Notes: generated by a model from the sequence alone, not told the origin. A DNA stretch of 64,000 bases from Acidobacteriota bacterium (GCA_016715115.1 JADKBM010000011.1:1311501-1375500); one strand, 5' to 3'; numbered from the stretch's first letter, positions 30,776 to 40,207 are shown. Numbers and translations are program-made.

Positions 30776-31934
30776 TGTCGACGCCGAGAACAGGCAGATC
30801 ACCGGTACGGGGCCGAATCTTAGTCAGTCGTACGTTTACGATCCAAACGGAAAACGGATCAAATCCGTAAACCACATCACCGGATCGACAACCTTGTCTG
30901 TATACGATTCCGACGGCGATCTTGCCGCCGAATATGTCTCTGGCGCTCCCGCCGCGCAGAATCCGACGATCAGCTACCTCACGCAGGACGCTCTCGGTTC
31001 TGTTCGGGTCGTGACCGATTCGAACGGAGAACTCCGCGCGCGACGTGATTTTCTGCCGTTTGGTGAAGAAATCCCGGCGGGCGTCGGAGATCGCACTTCG
31101 GCGCAGAAATACTGGGTTCCGGGCGACGACGTCCGCAAGAAATTTGCCACCTACCAGCGCGATTCAGAGACGAATCTCGATTACGCGCAGTCGAGATACT
31201 ACTCGCCGATGCTCGGCCGGTTCACCTCGCCCGACGAATTCAAGGGCGGCCCCGACGAATTGTTCGAATTCGAGGACGACGCGTCCGGCAATCCGACTTT
31301 CTACGCAGATATCACGAATCCGCAGAGTCTCAACAAATACCAGTACAGCTACAACAACCCATATCGGTTCAACGATCCCGATGGACATTGTCCTTTTTGT
31401 ATAGTAGCAGCCGTGATCGCATTCGCGGTCCTGACCGGCCCCGACTACGTGGTTGCTCCGACGGGACGAGAGACTCCCGAAGAGAACCGAGAGTATCGGA
31501 ATACTTACGGCGGGAATGCGTTGCTTAACTTGATACCCGGTGGTGGTCGCACGGGTGGACTTCTGAGGCGCGGATCTGGAGCCGCGCTACGTCAACAAGC
31601 GCGCAACAACGCGTTGCAACCCGTTGCAAAAACGGTAGTGAAGCGCGGCGCAAACAACCCGGTTGTTCGCAGCGCACTTAATAAAGGAAGGAAGGCACAT
31701 AAGGCCTTTGCCGAAAGGGTCAAGAAAAAGGGCTGGAAATCAGAACCAAGTCTAGTTGATCCGAAAACGAAACGTGTGGTAAAACCGGACGCGGTAACGA
31801 AAAACGGTCGACCGATTGAACTAAAACCAAAGACGCCAAATGGAAAGAAAAAAGGCGCAAGACAGTTGCCCGCGCAAGAACGTGCGACTGCAAAGAAAGG
31901 CCGGGTTGTCTACTATGATCCAAAACAACAATAA
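30776..31934 (+). CDS. RHS core fragment with PD-(D/E)XK nuclease-like tip
   Basis: The frame opens at 30776, 33 bases after the shredded IS copy, with 'DAENRQITGTGPNLSQSYVY' and no proper start (first in-frame start-like codon TTG 30894). RHS core ends at 'SPMLGRFTSPDEF' and 'NNPYRFNDPDGHC'. The tip of about 180 residues closes with 'GRKAHKAFAERVKKKGWKSE', 'SLVDPKTKRVVKPDAVTKNG', 'RPIELKPKTPNGKK' and 'KGRVVYYDPK'. The Asp in KPDA and the ExK of IELK form a PD-(D/E)XK nuclease motif, as in restriction-endonuclease-fold RHS toxins. As it stands it lacks a signal peptide, so it is an orphan module. Confidence 0.82.
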
Positions 31935-32328
31935 CAAATTTGTCTCGAAAAACGACCACTATTCTTTGATGCTACCCGAGGGATGGGTCGTGGATGAAGA
32001 AGAGGATTGCACTAGTTTTTTCAATCCTGACGGCAATGGGGCGCTACAGATATCGCAGTACTGCACTGATACTGACGTCACGAGCTCAATTGTGATTAGG
32101 GAATTTCTCGCGTCGGTTGGAGCGCAGAATGTCAGTTTGTACACCGAGTCAACGAACCGAGTCGATTTTGCGACGTGTAGTTACGTTGATGACGATGACT
32201 ACTTCAGGATTTGGGTTGCGACAACCCAAAAATTTGTGACTCTGATTACTTATAATTGCCCAATGGGAAGTCATGGGACCGAGGTGGGCATAGCAAATGA
32301 AATTGTCTCATCACTGGAGTTTGTTTAG
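31915..32328 (+). CDS. DUF3805-like immunity protein
   Basis: A 137-residue acidic protein whose ATG (31915) lies inside the end of the nuclease-tip gene, overlapping by 20 bases in another frame; the longer frame from 31840 is not needed. 'HYSLMLPEGWVVDEEEDCTS' followed by 'FFNPDGNGALQISQY' is the pattern of DUF3805-type immunity proteins. No signal peptide is seen, which fits a partner for a DNA-cutting tip acting in the cytoplasm. Confidence 0.72.
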   Translation: MIQNNNNKFVSKNDHYSLMLPEGWVVDEEEDCTSFFNPDGNGALQISQYCTDTDVTSSIVIREFLASVGAQNVSLYTESTNRVDFATCSYVDDDDYFRIWVATTQKFVTLITYNCPMGSHGTEVGIANEIVSSLEFV

Positions 32329-32357
32329 ATGTTTCAGACAGCACCGAATTTCGGACA

Positions 32358-32439
32358 ACTGAATGCCTTCGACCGGTTGATCAACTCGCGACCGGAACCT
32401 GTCAGCGTTTACGGTTTCGAGAACCATATGTGTTATTGA
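32358..32439 (+). pseudogene. Fragment of an immunity-gene paralogue
   Basis: Reads 'FDRLINSRPEPVSVYGFENH' then MCY and a stop, nearly the same as 'VDRLINSRPEPISIYGFEDY' in the intact gene at 32678-33292. It marks a second, deleted copy of that immunity gene just upstream. Confidence 0.75.
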
Positions 32440-32492
32440 AGTAGAGTCTTTGCGCCTGGCGGAGTTAGCCTTCGTTAGGACAGGGAGTTTGA

Positions 32493-32666
32493 AGTCTACG
32501 AGTGGTCGCCGATTCAAAAACAGCGCCGCTATCTCAGAATCAGAAGAACGGTTTCAAGGAACTTGAGGAAAGCGGAGGTGTCGTTGTCGGAAAAGGAAAG
32601 GAGGGCTTTAAGGGCGGTACCGATATACAGCCAACCCTCGTTCGTGTGATTCGTCCGCGGAACTAG
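32493..32666 (+). pseudogene. Remnant of an RHS toxin tip C-terminus
   Basis: The frame reads 'VVADSKTAPLSQNQKNGFKE', then 'LEESGGVVVGKGKEGFKGGT' and 'IQPTLVRVIRPRN' and stops at 32666, eleven bases before the next ATG. 'DSKTAPLxxNQ' followed by 'GxVVGKGK' is the usual end of a nuclease-like RHS tip family. No RHS core or tip N-terminus precedes it; sequence just upstream suggests a frame break. It is the toxin leftover belonging to the following immunity gene. Confidence 0.6.
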
Positions 32667-32677
32667 CTTTAAGAACT

Positions 32678-33292
32678 ATGAACGTTTATCGAAAAGAACT
32701 AATTGAAAGACTTGGCGAGAAGTTGGGCGAAAGCGGATTTCGCCTGTTGCGGCTACTTAATTCGTTCATCAAAAAGGGAGAACCGAAGCAGATTTACACT
32801 CTGTATTTTACAGATCGGTATGAAGGTTACGAAGTCGACCCGGTGTTTGGTCTGCGATTCGAGGAGGTCGAGAATTTGTTTCATCGAGTATCCGGATTCG
32901 AGGAGAAATATAAGAAGGACACCCACACTGTCACGGTCTCCATCGAGAATTTGACGAAGAATCCGGATTTCGGCAATTTGTTCATCAAAAGGAACGGACC
33001 GATCGACGAGATGTTCGACATCCTGTATCGCGCCTTCGTCGAATTCGGGTTGCCCTTTTTTGACGCAAACCGGACGCTTTCGGACGTTGACCGCTTAATC
33101 AACTCGCGACCGGAACCTATCAGCATTTATGGGTTCGAGGACTATATGTGCTATCGAGGTATCGTCGTTGCCAAACTCGCAGACAACCCGCGCTATGCGG
33201 AGCTAGTTGAGATCTATCGAAAGAAAGTAGAGGACTTTTATCGTCCCGGGTTCGAATCACTCGTCGAGATACTCGAAAGCAAAACTTACTGA
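32678..33292 (+). CDS. Candidate immunity protein of a lost tip (204 aa)
   Basis: A 204-residue, charged alpha/beta protein beginning MNVYRKELIERLGEKLGESG with 'IYTLYFTDRYEGYEVDPVFG' and 'SRPEPISIYGFEDYMCYRG' later. No signal peptide or membrane segment. It starts eleven bases after the remnant toxin C-terminus and a fragment of a paralogue lies about 240 bases upstream, so this appears to be a maintained immunity gene whose toxin has decayed. No named family is recognised. Confidence 0.65.
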   Translation: MNVYRKELIERLGEKLGESGFRLLRLLNSFIKKGEPKQIYTLYFTDRYEGYEVDPVFGLRFEEVENLFHRVSGFEEKYKKDTHTVTVSIENLTKNPDFGNLFIKRNGPIDEMFDILYRAFVEFGLPFFDANRTLSDVDRLINSRPEPISIYGFEDYMCYRGIVVAKLADNPRYAELVEIYRKKVEDFYRPGFESLVEILESKTY

Positions 33293-33401
33293 TCTTTCGG
33301 TCCGTTTCGCGGCGCACTTTTTCTTCATTTGACCAATGGCACGACGTCGAAACCATTGTTTTTGTTGTTGATAGAACCCCCCATTACTCGGAAACAGTAG
33401 A

Positions 33402-35423
33402 AACACTCTCGACGCGGACGGAGACCTGATGCAGGTACAAAGCAGGAAAGCGAACGACACGCTTCGCAACTATGCCAACGGCTTCACCTACACGGCCGCC
33501 GGAGCGGTTTCGGCGATGAGGCTCGGGAACGGCAAATGGGAATCGACGGCGTTCAACTCGAGGCTTCAGCCGACAAGGATCGGCCTCGGCGGATCGGCAT
33601 CGGACCAGAGCCTTCTCAAACTCGACTACACCTACGGCACTGTCGTGAACGGTCAGCTTGATACGACGAAAAACAACGGCAACATCCAGTCGCAGACGAT
33701 CACGGTTCCGACCGTTGGAAGCTCAAACGGCTTCACTGCGGTTCAGACTTACAATTACGACTCGCTGAACCGGATCGACGACGCGACGGAAATGGTCACG
33801 CCGGCGGGGTCTTCGACGGCAACTCAAAGCTGGAAACAGGATTACACGTTCGACCGCTACGGCAACCGCAACTTCGTCGAGGCGAATACGACGACGATTC
33901 CGAGGAACTGCCTCGACAACCAGTCGCCGCCGAATCAAGTCATATGCGATGTGGACCGGAAGATGATGAATCCGAGCGTAAACGCAGCCAACAACCGCCT
34001 CAGCGCCTCGGACGGCTACCAATTCGACGCCGCCGGCAACACGACGCGCGACGCCCAGCTCCGGAAATTCACCTATGACGCCGAAAACAAACAAACGAAG
34101 GTCGAATCGGTCAACTCGTCCGGCACGGTCACGGGAACGATCGGCGAATACGTCTACGACGGCGGCGGACGCAGGGTCAAAAAGATCGCCTACGCGAACA
34201 ACCAGCCAACGGAAACAACCGTCTTCATCTACGACGCGTCTTCCCGATTGGTGGCTGAATACTCGACAAACCTGAACCCAAAGCCGCAGGTGGCGTATCT
34301 GACCAACGACCACCTCGGCAGCCCCAGAATCAACACCAACGAAAACGGCGCGGTAATTCCCAGACACGACTACCGCCCGTACGGCGAAGAAATCACCGAA
34401 CGGACGCACGCCGAATACGTCGTCGACACGATCAGGAAGCAGTTCACCTCGTATGAACGTGATGATGAAGTTGATTTAGATTTCGCACAGGCTCGTTACT
34501 ACTACTCGAAGATCGGACGTTTCACAACTGTTGATCCATTGATGGCTTCGGCAGACATCATTGACCCGCAGACTTTTAATCGTTTCAGCTATAGTGGAAA
34601 CAGCCCGCTGATTTACACAGACCCAACCGGAGAGCAATACGGAATAAACGATGCCGGCCGAATTGAATGGTTCAATGGTGCATTAGGAAAAGGATTCAGG
34701 CCATATGATGCGCTTGTTGCCCAAATTACAGGCACAAATCAACTAGTTGTTCTTAGTGCAACTGGTGGTGTTCCTACACCAGTAGCTAATGCCGGAGAAG
34801 CTCTACGACTTCTCATTGGCTCGGGAGCGGCGGCGGCGGCACTTGAAGCATCAGCGATTGCTTTAGGAGTAACGGCGGTGGCGGCGGCAGGTCTGGCAGC
34901 AGCTTATGTATGCTATCAAAATCAAGCTTCTTGCGGAGGTAGCGCCGTAAATCAAACAGGAGCACCTGGCATTCCAATGCGGGATTTGATTAATATGCAG
35001 AGGTATTTTTATGGAAAAGATGCCGTACCGTCTCCGTTTGACTATTTCGACGCTCAGGGGAACATACAGTCGCAGTATATGATGAATGGAAATACGTCAG
35101 AGAGCGATTCTAATTCATCTGCAAACACTCAAGGCGATGCCGCGACGCCTGATCCTGACGATAATAAACCTCAAAGCTCAGTAGAGGACAATACGACAGG
35201 CAGTAGCATTCCAAATACCCGAACCAACGTTGCTAAATCTGATTTTGTTAAGAATCTGCAAGCTAACGGTTATTCGACTTCCACAAGTAAGGATGGATTT
35301 GTTTTGATTCTTACAAAAGGAAACCGCAGATATGTTGTCCGTGATAAGTCAAATCAGGGTAGTCCGACAGCAGACTTTTATAAGAATGGAAAATTAGTAA
35401 GAAAAATCAGAATAACTCCGTAG
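33402..35423 (+). CDS. RHS core fragment with unknown basic tip
   Basis: Homology to the full-length RHS gene starts abruptly at 33402 (NTLDADGDL); the first ATG is 33429. Bases 33470-33720 are almost identical to 26510-26760. After 'SKIGRFTTVDPLM' and 'NSPLIYTDPTGEQYG' comes an Ala-rich hydrophobic stretch (SGAAAAALEASAIALGVTAV), an acidic Ser/Asn linker and a compact basic end: 'KSDFVKNLQANGYSTSTSKD' and 'GNRRYVVRDKSN' up to 'RKIRITP'. I do not recognise the tip. The tip region is more AT-rich than the core. Confidence 0.8.
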   Translation, partial: NTLDADGDLMQVQSRKANDTLRNYANGFTYTAAGAVSAMRLGNGKWESTAFNSRLQPTRIGLGGSASDQSLLKLDYTYGTVVNGQLDTTKNNGNIQSQTITVPTVGSSNGFTAVQTYNYDSLNRIDDATEMVTPAGSSTATQSWKQDYTFDRYGNRNFVEANTTTIPRNCLDNQSPPNQVICDVDRKMMNPSVNAANNRLSASDGYQFDAAGNTTRDAQLRKFTYDAENKQTKVESVNSSGTVTGTIGEYVYDGGGRRVKKIAYANNQPTETTVFIYDASSRLVAEYSTNLNPKPQVAYLTNDHLGSPRINTNENGAVIPRHDYRPYGEEITERTHAEYVVDTIRKQFTSYERDDEVDLDFAQARYYYSKIGRFTTVDPLMASADIIDPQTFNRFSYSGNSPLIYTDPTGEQYGINDAGRIEWFNGALGKGFRPYDALVAQITGTNQLVVLSATGGVPTPVANAGEALRLLIGSGAAAAALEASAIALGVTAVAAAGLAAAYVCYQNQASCGGSAVNQTGAPGIPMRDLINMQRYFYGKDAVPSPFDYFDAQGNIQSQYMMNGNTSESDSNSSANTQGDAATPDPDDNKPQSSVEDNTTGSSIPNTRTNVAKSDFVKNLQANGYSTSTSKDGFVLILTKGNRRYVVRDKSNQGSPTADFYKNGKLVRKIRITP

Positions 35424-35445
35424 TTATATTGAATTAAGGTTGATT

Positions 35446-36054
35446 ATGAGTTTTGTGGAAAGAAAAAATCTGTTTCAGAAAAAACAATCGGAAATTGACT
35501 CGCTGATAACGAGGCAAAATCAATTACCAGAACAAGTTTTCAACAGTGAAATTTCAGGATATTTGTTTTTTCACTTTGATGAAATCTTCACCGGTGATTT
35601 TTTTGAAAGGATGAAATCTTTTCTAAAGGCTAGTAATGAAGAAAAACTGACATTAGCAGTTCTTAAACCTGATCCCGAGAATTATTTCTTCAGAAATTTC
35701 GGAAAATATCCCGTAGTTGAGTGTTCCGTGAAAGATACTTCTGATGCTTATTTAGCTGGTATTGAAGAAACGCCTAATGATAGTCCGGCTGATGCGCTCG
35801 TTTATAATTCTGACATAGTAATTTTGTATTCGGAGAATTTAAAGTGGGCTATTTATGCGGACAGAAATTTTGAGTTGGGGATAATTGGCTTCAAAGAAGA
35901 CAGTCTAAAGAATGTGTTTATTTCGATTTTCGGAAGCGATTTTGTTCTTAATGTAAAAGAGGCAATCACTGAAGTCTTGAGTTTAGTATATTCACACCAA
36001 GACGATGGAGTTCCGCAAGAAATAGCTAATCAACTTGCTAACAGTTATAGTTAA
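35446..36054 (+). CDS. Candidate immunity protein (202 aa, AT-rich)
   Basis: Start chosen at ATG 35446 (MSFVERKNLFQKKQSEIDSL), 22 bases after the RHS stop. The protein is acidic and alpha/beta in appearance with no signal peptide. The segments 'SGYLFFHFDEIFTGDFFERM' and 'NSDIVILYSENLKWAIYADR' suggest a globular cytoplasmic fold of the kind seen in immunity proteins, but no family is recognised. Base composition differs from the RHS core and matches the preceding tip, so toxin and partner probably moved together. Confidence 0.65.
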   Translation: MSFVERKNLFQKKQSEIDSLITRQNQLPEQVFNSEISGYLFFHFDEIFTGDFFERMKSFLKASNEEKLTLAVLKPDPENYFFRNFGKYPVVECSVKDTSDAYLAGIEETPNDSPADALVYNSDIVILYSENLKWAIYADRNFELGIIGFKEDSLKNVFISIFGSDFVLNVKEAITEVLSLVYSHQDDGVPQEIANQLANSYS

Positions 36055-36189
36055 ACTGCTTTGTATTCATCATGAAAACGCGTGATATTCAAACTTTCAC
36101 TTTTCATCGGACATTTAACTCAACAGAGTGCTTAACGAGAAGCGCAGCGACGACCTTCTTGACCGCGAGTTTGTCATCGTCGAGCAGCT

Positions 36190-37426
36190 CTGGAACGGGA
36201 GCTGGGAGAAGATCGACTCGCGGCTCCAGCCGACGCAGATCGCGCTCGGCAAGGTTCTGAACACGACCGATCTGCTGAAACTCGATTACACCTACGGCGT
36301 CCTCGAAAGCGGCACGCTCAATACGGCCAAGAACAACGGCAACATCCAGTCGCAAACGATCACGGTTCCGACGGTCGGTAGCTCAAATGCCTTCACGGCG
36401 GTTCAGACTTACAACTACGACTCGCTGAACCGGATCGACGATGCAACCGAGAAGATCGGATCAACCGAGACCTGGAAGCAGGATTACACGTTCGACCGTT
36501 ACGGCAACCGCAACTTTGTCGAGGCGAACACGACGACGATTCCGAGAAACTGCCAGGACAACCAGTCGCCGCCGAATCCCGCGATATGCGATGAGGACCG
36601 GAAGATTATGAACCCGAGCGTAAATGCATCGAACAACCCGCCTGAGCGCCGCGGACGGCTACCAATTCGATGCTGCCGGAAATACGGTGCGTGATCCGCA
36701 AAACCGGAAGTTCACATACGACGCCGAAAACAAGCAGACGAAGGTCGAGTCGGTCAACTCATCCGGCACGGTCACCGGAACGCTCGGCGAATACTTCTAT
36801 GACGGCGACGGACGCAGGGTCAAGAAGATCGCCTGGATCAACGGCCAGTGGGAAACGACCGTTTTCGTTTACGACGCATCATCAAGATTGGTGGCCGAAT
36901 ACTCGACAAATCTAAACCCAGCCCCGCAGGTCGCGTACCTGACCAACGACCACCTCGGCAGCCCGCGCATAAACACCAACGAAAACGGCGCCGTCATTTC
37001 AAGACACGACTACCGCCCGTACGGCGAAGAAATCACCGAGCGGACGCATTCACAGTACCTCGGAGACACGATCCGCAAGCAATTCACCGGTTACGAACGC
37101 GACAGCGAGACGGATTTGGATTTTGCTCAGGCTAGATACTTTGATTCAAGACTGGGCCGATTCATGGTACCGGATCGTATTAGCAACGATGCAGATTCGC
37201 TGGACGGCCAGAGCTGGAACCTATTTGGCTACGTTCGAAACAACCCGATGAAGCTTACCGACCCAACCGGAGAGGAAATCTATGTTATTTTCGATAATGG
37301 CAACGGTCGTTTGAGATATGAGAACGGCAAACTCTATGACGGGGAATCGGAGTATACCGGAAACAACGCGACCGCACTCGCGATTCTTAAAGATTTGAAC
37401 ACGCTGTCCGGAATCGGGTTGCTTGG
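36190..37426 (+). pseudogene. RHS core fragment, frameshifted and cut by IS21
   Basis: RHS homology begins near 36190 with 'WNGSWEKIDSRLQPTQIALG' and no start. Up to about 36636 the first frame is used; an extra C in 'AACAACCCGCC' (36637-36639; other copies have AACAACCGCC) shifts the frame, after which the core continues to 'SRLGRFMVPDRIS' and 'NNPMKLTDPTGEEIY'. Bases 36521-36830 are practically identical to 26924-27235. At 37426 the IS21 element interrupts the tip; the frame resumes at 39616. Confidence 0.85.
37421..37426. repeat. Target site duplication GCTTGG, left copy
   Basis: GCTTGG immediately precedes the TGTCA terminus of the IS21 element and is repeated directly after it at 39616-39621. 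A 6-bp duplication is within the range known for the IS21 family. Confidence 0.9.
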
Positions 37427-37525
37427 TGTCATTATGCGTGAGAAAATGACCCCCTAGCATGCGTTTGTTTTTGACCCCCCTGGACGGCATTTTTGATAAC
37501 TTTCGTGAAACGGAGGTTATCGGGA

Positions 37526-38737
37526 ATGCTTGGAATGGAGGAATGGATGGAGGTCAAAGACTTGAAAAGGCAGGGGCATTCGATAAAGCAGATCTGCCGG
37601 ATGACGGGATATTCGCGGAACACGGTCCGCAAGGTTCTGCGCGAGGGTTCGCCGAAGCGCGCCGCCGAAACGAAACGTGGTTCCAAACTGGACGCGTACA
37701 AGGACTATTTGAAGAAGCGGTACGAGAAGACGGGTCTGAGCGCGGTTCGGCTGACGGGCGAGATCCGGGGAATGGGATTCGCGGGATCGTGGGACATCGT
37801 GAGGCGGTACTTGCGGGAACTGGACGTCGGGGCGAAGGTGTCGGCGAAGGCGACGGTGAGGTTCGAGACGCCGCCCGGCAAGCAGGCGCAGGCCGACTGG
37901 GCGGAGATCGGGTCGTACATTGACGAAAAAGGCCGCCGGAGAAAGATCTACGCGTTCGTGATGGTGCTCGGGTACTCGCGGGCGATGTACGTCGAGTACA
38001 CGCGGCGGATGCGGATGCCGGAGCTGATCGGATGCCTTGAGAGGGCGTTCGCCTACTTCGGCGGCTGGCCGGAGACGATCCTGTTCGACAACATGGCGCA
38101 GGTGCGCCTTCCGTGCGGGAAACTGAACCCGCAGATGGCCGACTTTCTGAATCACTACGGGATCGCGCCGAGGACGCACCGGCCGTACCGGCCGCGAACT
38201 AAGGGGAAGGTGGAACGCGCGGTCGGGTATCTGAAGGACAACTTCATCAAGGGGCGGGAGTTTGCCGACCTTGCGGATCTTCAGGCACAGGGCGCGGCGT
38301 GGCTGGAAGAGGCGAACGGACGGAAACACGCGACGACCGGAAAGCGGCCCTTCGACCTGCTGCCCGAAGAGGGCCTGACGCCGTACGGGTCGGCGCCGCG
38401 ATACCGGCCGTCGGTCTGGAAGACGCGGAAGGTGGGCGTCGACGGGTACGTCTCGATCGGGGGCGTGAAGTACTCGGTGCCGCCGGAAGCGGTCGGCCGC
38501 AAGGTGGTGGTCGAGCAGGGAGAGCGCCGGGTGACGGTGCGCACGGGCGAGACGGTCATCGCCGAACACCGGCGGTCGCTCAAATCCGGCGAAAGCGTGG
38601 CGGATCCGGCGCATGTCGCGGCGATGTGGAAACTGACGGTTGAAACGCAGGAGGCGCCGCCGAAGAGATCGGGACGGGTTCTGTTCGAGACCGTGGCTGT
38701 AGCTCCGCTCGTCGCCTACGAGGAGGTGATCGGCTGA
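37526..38737 (+). CDS. istA: IS21 transposase IstA
   Basis: A 403-residue DDE transposase. ATG 37526 is preferred because GGAGG lies about ten bases upstream; the frame is open back to 37493. The N-terminus has an HTH ('LKRQGHSIKQICRMTGYSRN'). The catalytic triad is visible: QADWAEIG (Asp near residue 124), LFDNMAQ (Asp near 188) and KGKVERAVGYL (Glu near 229). A beta-barrel C-terminal domain follows ('GYVSIGGVKYSVPPEAVGRK'). The stop overlaps the istB start by one base (TGATG). Confidence 0.95.
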   Translation: MLGMEEWMEVKDLKRQGHSIKQICRMTGYSRNTVRKVLREGSPKRAAETKRGSKLDAYKDYLKKRYEKTGLSAVRLTGEIRGMGFAGSWDIVRRYLRELDVGAKVSAKATVRFETPPGKQAQADWAEIGSYIDEKGRRRKIYAFVMVLGYSRAMYVEYTRRMRMPELIGCLERAFAYFGGWPETILFDNMAQVRLPCGKLNPQMADFLNHYGIAPRTHRPYRPRTKGKVERAVGYLKDNFIKGREFADLADLQAQGAAWLEEANGRKHATTGKRPFDLLPEEGLTPYGSAPRYRPSVWKTRKVGVDGYVSIGGVKYSVPPEAVGRKVVVEQGERRVTVRTGETVIAEHRRSLKSGESVADPAHVAAMWKLTVETQEAPPKRSGRVLFETVAVAPLVAYEEVIG

Positions 38738-39555
38738 TGAAGGTCTACGAAGATATGGCATCGTCCGCGCTCGGCGAACTTGATCTCAAGACCGCCGCGG
38801 TCAATCTTGACACGATCGCCCAGCGGGCGGCCGCCGAGGACTGGAGTTACACGGAGTTCCTCGGGCGGCTGCTCGAAGGCGAGGTCAGGCACCGGCAGGA
38901 GATGCGCGTCGCGCTGAGCCTGCAGTTCGCGCGCTTTCCGTACCCGAAGAGGCTTGGCGAATTCGATTTCAAGGCGCAGCCCGGCGTTGACCGGAGGCTC
39001 ATTGACGAACTGGCGACGGGGCGCTTTCTGGCCGAAGGGCGGAACATCGTCTTTCTCGGGCCGCCCGGAGTGGGCAAGACGCATCTCGCGATCGGGCTCG
39101 GGGTGATGACGGCGGAACTCGGGCACCGCGTCTATTTCACGACCGCCGTCGACATCGCGCGCAAACTCGTGCGGGCGATGCACGAGAACCGGCTCTCGCG
39201 CGAGATCAAGAACCTGACGCGCCCGAAACTGCTGATCATCGACGAGGTCGGCTACCTGAAGCTCGAACCTCCCGAGGCGAGCCTGTTGTTTCAGGTCATC
39301 TCGGAGAGATACGAACGCAAGGGAGCGGTCATCCTGACGAGCAACAAGGCCTTCGCGGCCTGGGGCGAGGTCTTCGCCGGAGACGCGGTGATGGCGAGCG
39401 CGGCTCTCGACCGGCTGCTCCACCGCTCGACGGTGATCAACATCCGGGGCGAAAGCTACCGGCTCAAGGAAAAGCGGGCCGCCGCGGCATGCGGGAGTTG
39501 TGGAAGAGTTGGCGGCAATTGCCGCCAACTCTTCCACAACTCCGGACAACAATGA
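38737..39555 (+). CDS. istB: IS21 transposition helper ATPase IstB
   Basis: A 272-residue AAA+ ATPase that directs IstA to its target. Walker A is GPPGVGKTHLA (near residue 110), Walker B LLIIDEVGYL (near 168), sensor-like TSNKAF (near 207) and the arginine-rich 'ALLDRLLHRS'-type end region is present in the form ALDRLLHRST. The last about 20 codons lie inside a 50-bp perfect palindrome (39494-39543), so the C-terminus 'CGSCGRVGGNCRQLFHNSGQ' is an unusual extension after the AAA domain. Translation is coupled to istA. Confidence 0.95.
   Translation: MKVYEDMASSALGELDLKTAAVNLDTIAQRAAAEDWSYTEFLGRLLEGEVRHRQEMRVALSLQFARFPYPKRLGEFDFKAQPGVDRRLIDELATGRFLAEGRNIVFLGPPGVGKTHLAIGLGVMTAELGHRVYFTTAVDIARKLVRAMHENRLSREIKNLTRPKLLIIDEVGYLKLEPPEASLLFQVISERYERKGAVILTSNKAFAAWGEVFAGDAVMASAALDRLLHRSTVINIRGESYRLKEKRAAAACGSCGRVGGNCRQLFHNSGQQ
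39494..39543. repeat. 50-bp perfect palindrome at the istB 3' end
   Basis: The stretch runs GGAGTTGTGGAAGAGTTGGC to the centre GGCAATTGCC and back to its exact reverse complement, with no mismatch. It overlaps the last istB codons and sits just before the element's right end. The remnant copy at 12461-12886 has the same palindrome with one mismatch (near 12793-12842). It could act as a bidirectional terminator shielding the element from outside transcription or be part of the transposition end. Confidence 0.8.
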
Positions 39556-39615
39556 CTAAAGGGGGGGTCAAAAACTAACGCCTGTAAAGGGGTCAAAAAT
39601 TAACGCTGATTGACA

Positions 39616-40207
39616 GCTTGGAAGTCGTCTAGCCGAAATGGCCGCCAAATCAACGGACCAGTTTCAAAATAATCAGTATTACATAGAAGCCGGTGATTTT
39701 GGCGACTCGGATGTAAGCGGAATCTCGCTTGCGACAGGGCCGGACGGCAGAGGGCCGGCTGAGGCAAATCTTGGGTTGCCGTCGGACGCCAGTGTAGTTT
39801 ACGACATAAGCCTAGATGAGGACGGGGGAAGCAATACCTACGTAACTTTGGCACGTGTGTTGACGGGCGAGGCATTTAACATTGGGCAAGGACGAGGACG
39901 GGTGGACGATGGGAGTTCGCAACGAGGGGTACAAGGGGTGGTCAACGACGAGAACAACCCGAGGCTTCGTTCACCGTTCGAAAACGGCGGATTACCCGGA
40001 TATGGCCATCGGTATAGAGATTCATTGAATGCAGAGAATCTTGCCCGACAGCGGGCGGGGATGCCGTTGCGACCGATTCCTGACCCCGAGGCGGCCGCCG
40101 CGCAAGGGCCGGGTCTGGCAATCCCCAAAGTTAGCGGATCAGAGGATTTTAAAGGCGATACGGTGATTGTAAATGCAACTGACAAAAACAAAGTGAAGCG
40201 ACCGTGA
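39616..40207 (+). pseudogene. Distal part of the IS-split RHS tip
   Basis: If the IS and one GCTTGG copy are removed, the frame reads '...LSGIGLLG' directly into 'SRLAEMAAKSTDQF' and continues to the stop at 40207, so this is the second half of the tip begun at 37260. The segment contains 'YYIEAGDFGDSDVSGISLAT', 'LGLPSDASVVYDISLDEDGG' and a C-terminal 'SEDFKGDTVIVNATDK'. I do not recognise the fold. An internal ATG (39638) could still give a short product. Confidence 0.8.

Larger units (their letters stand above)
37427..39615 (+). mobile_element. Intact IS21-family insertion sequence (2189 bp)
   Basis: Bounded by TGTCATTATGCG on the left and GCTGATTGACA on the right, i.e. TGTCA/TGACA inverted tips, with subterminal 'TGACCCC'/'GGGGTCA' units repeated at both ends as is typical for IS21. 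It carries istA and istB in one operon and is flanked by a GCTTGG duplication. It has inserted into the tip of an RHS module. Two further copies are in the window: a 3' fragment at 12461-12886 and a shredded copy at 29582-30742. Confidence 0.95.
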
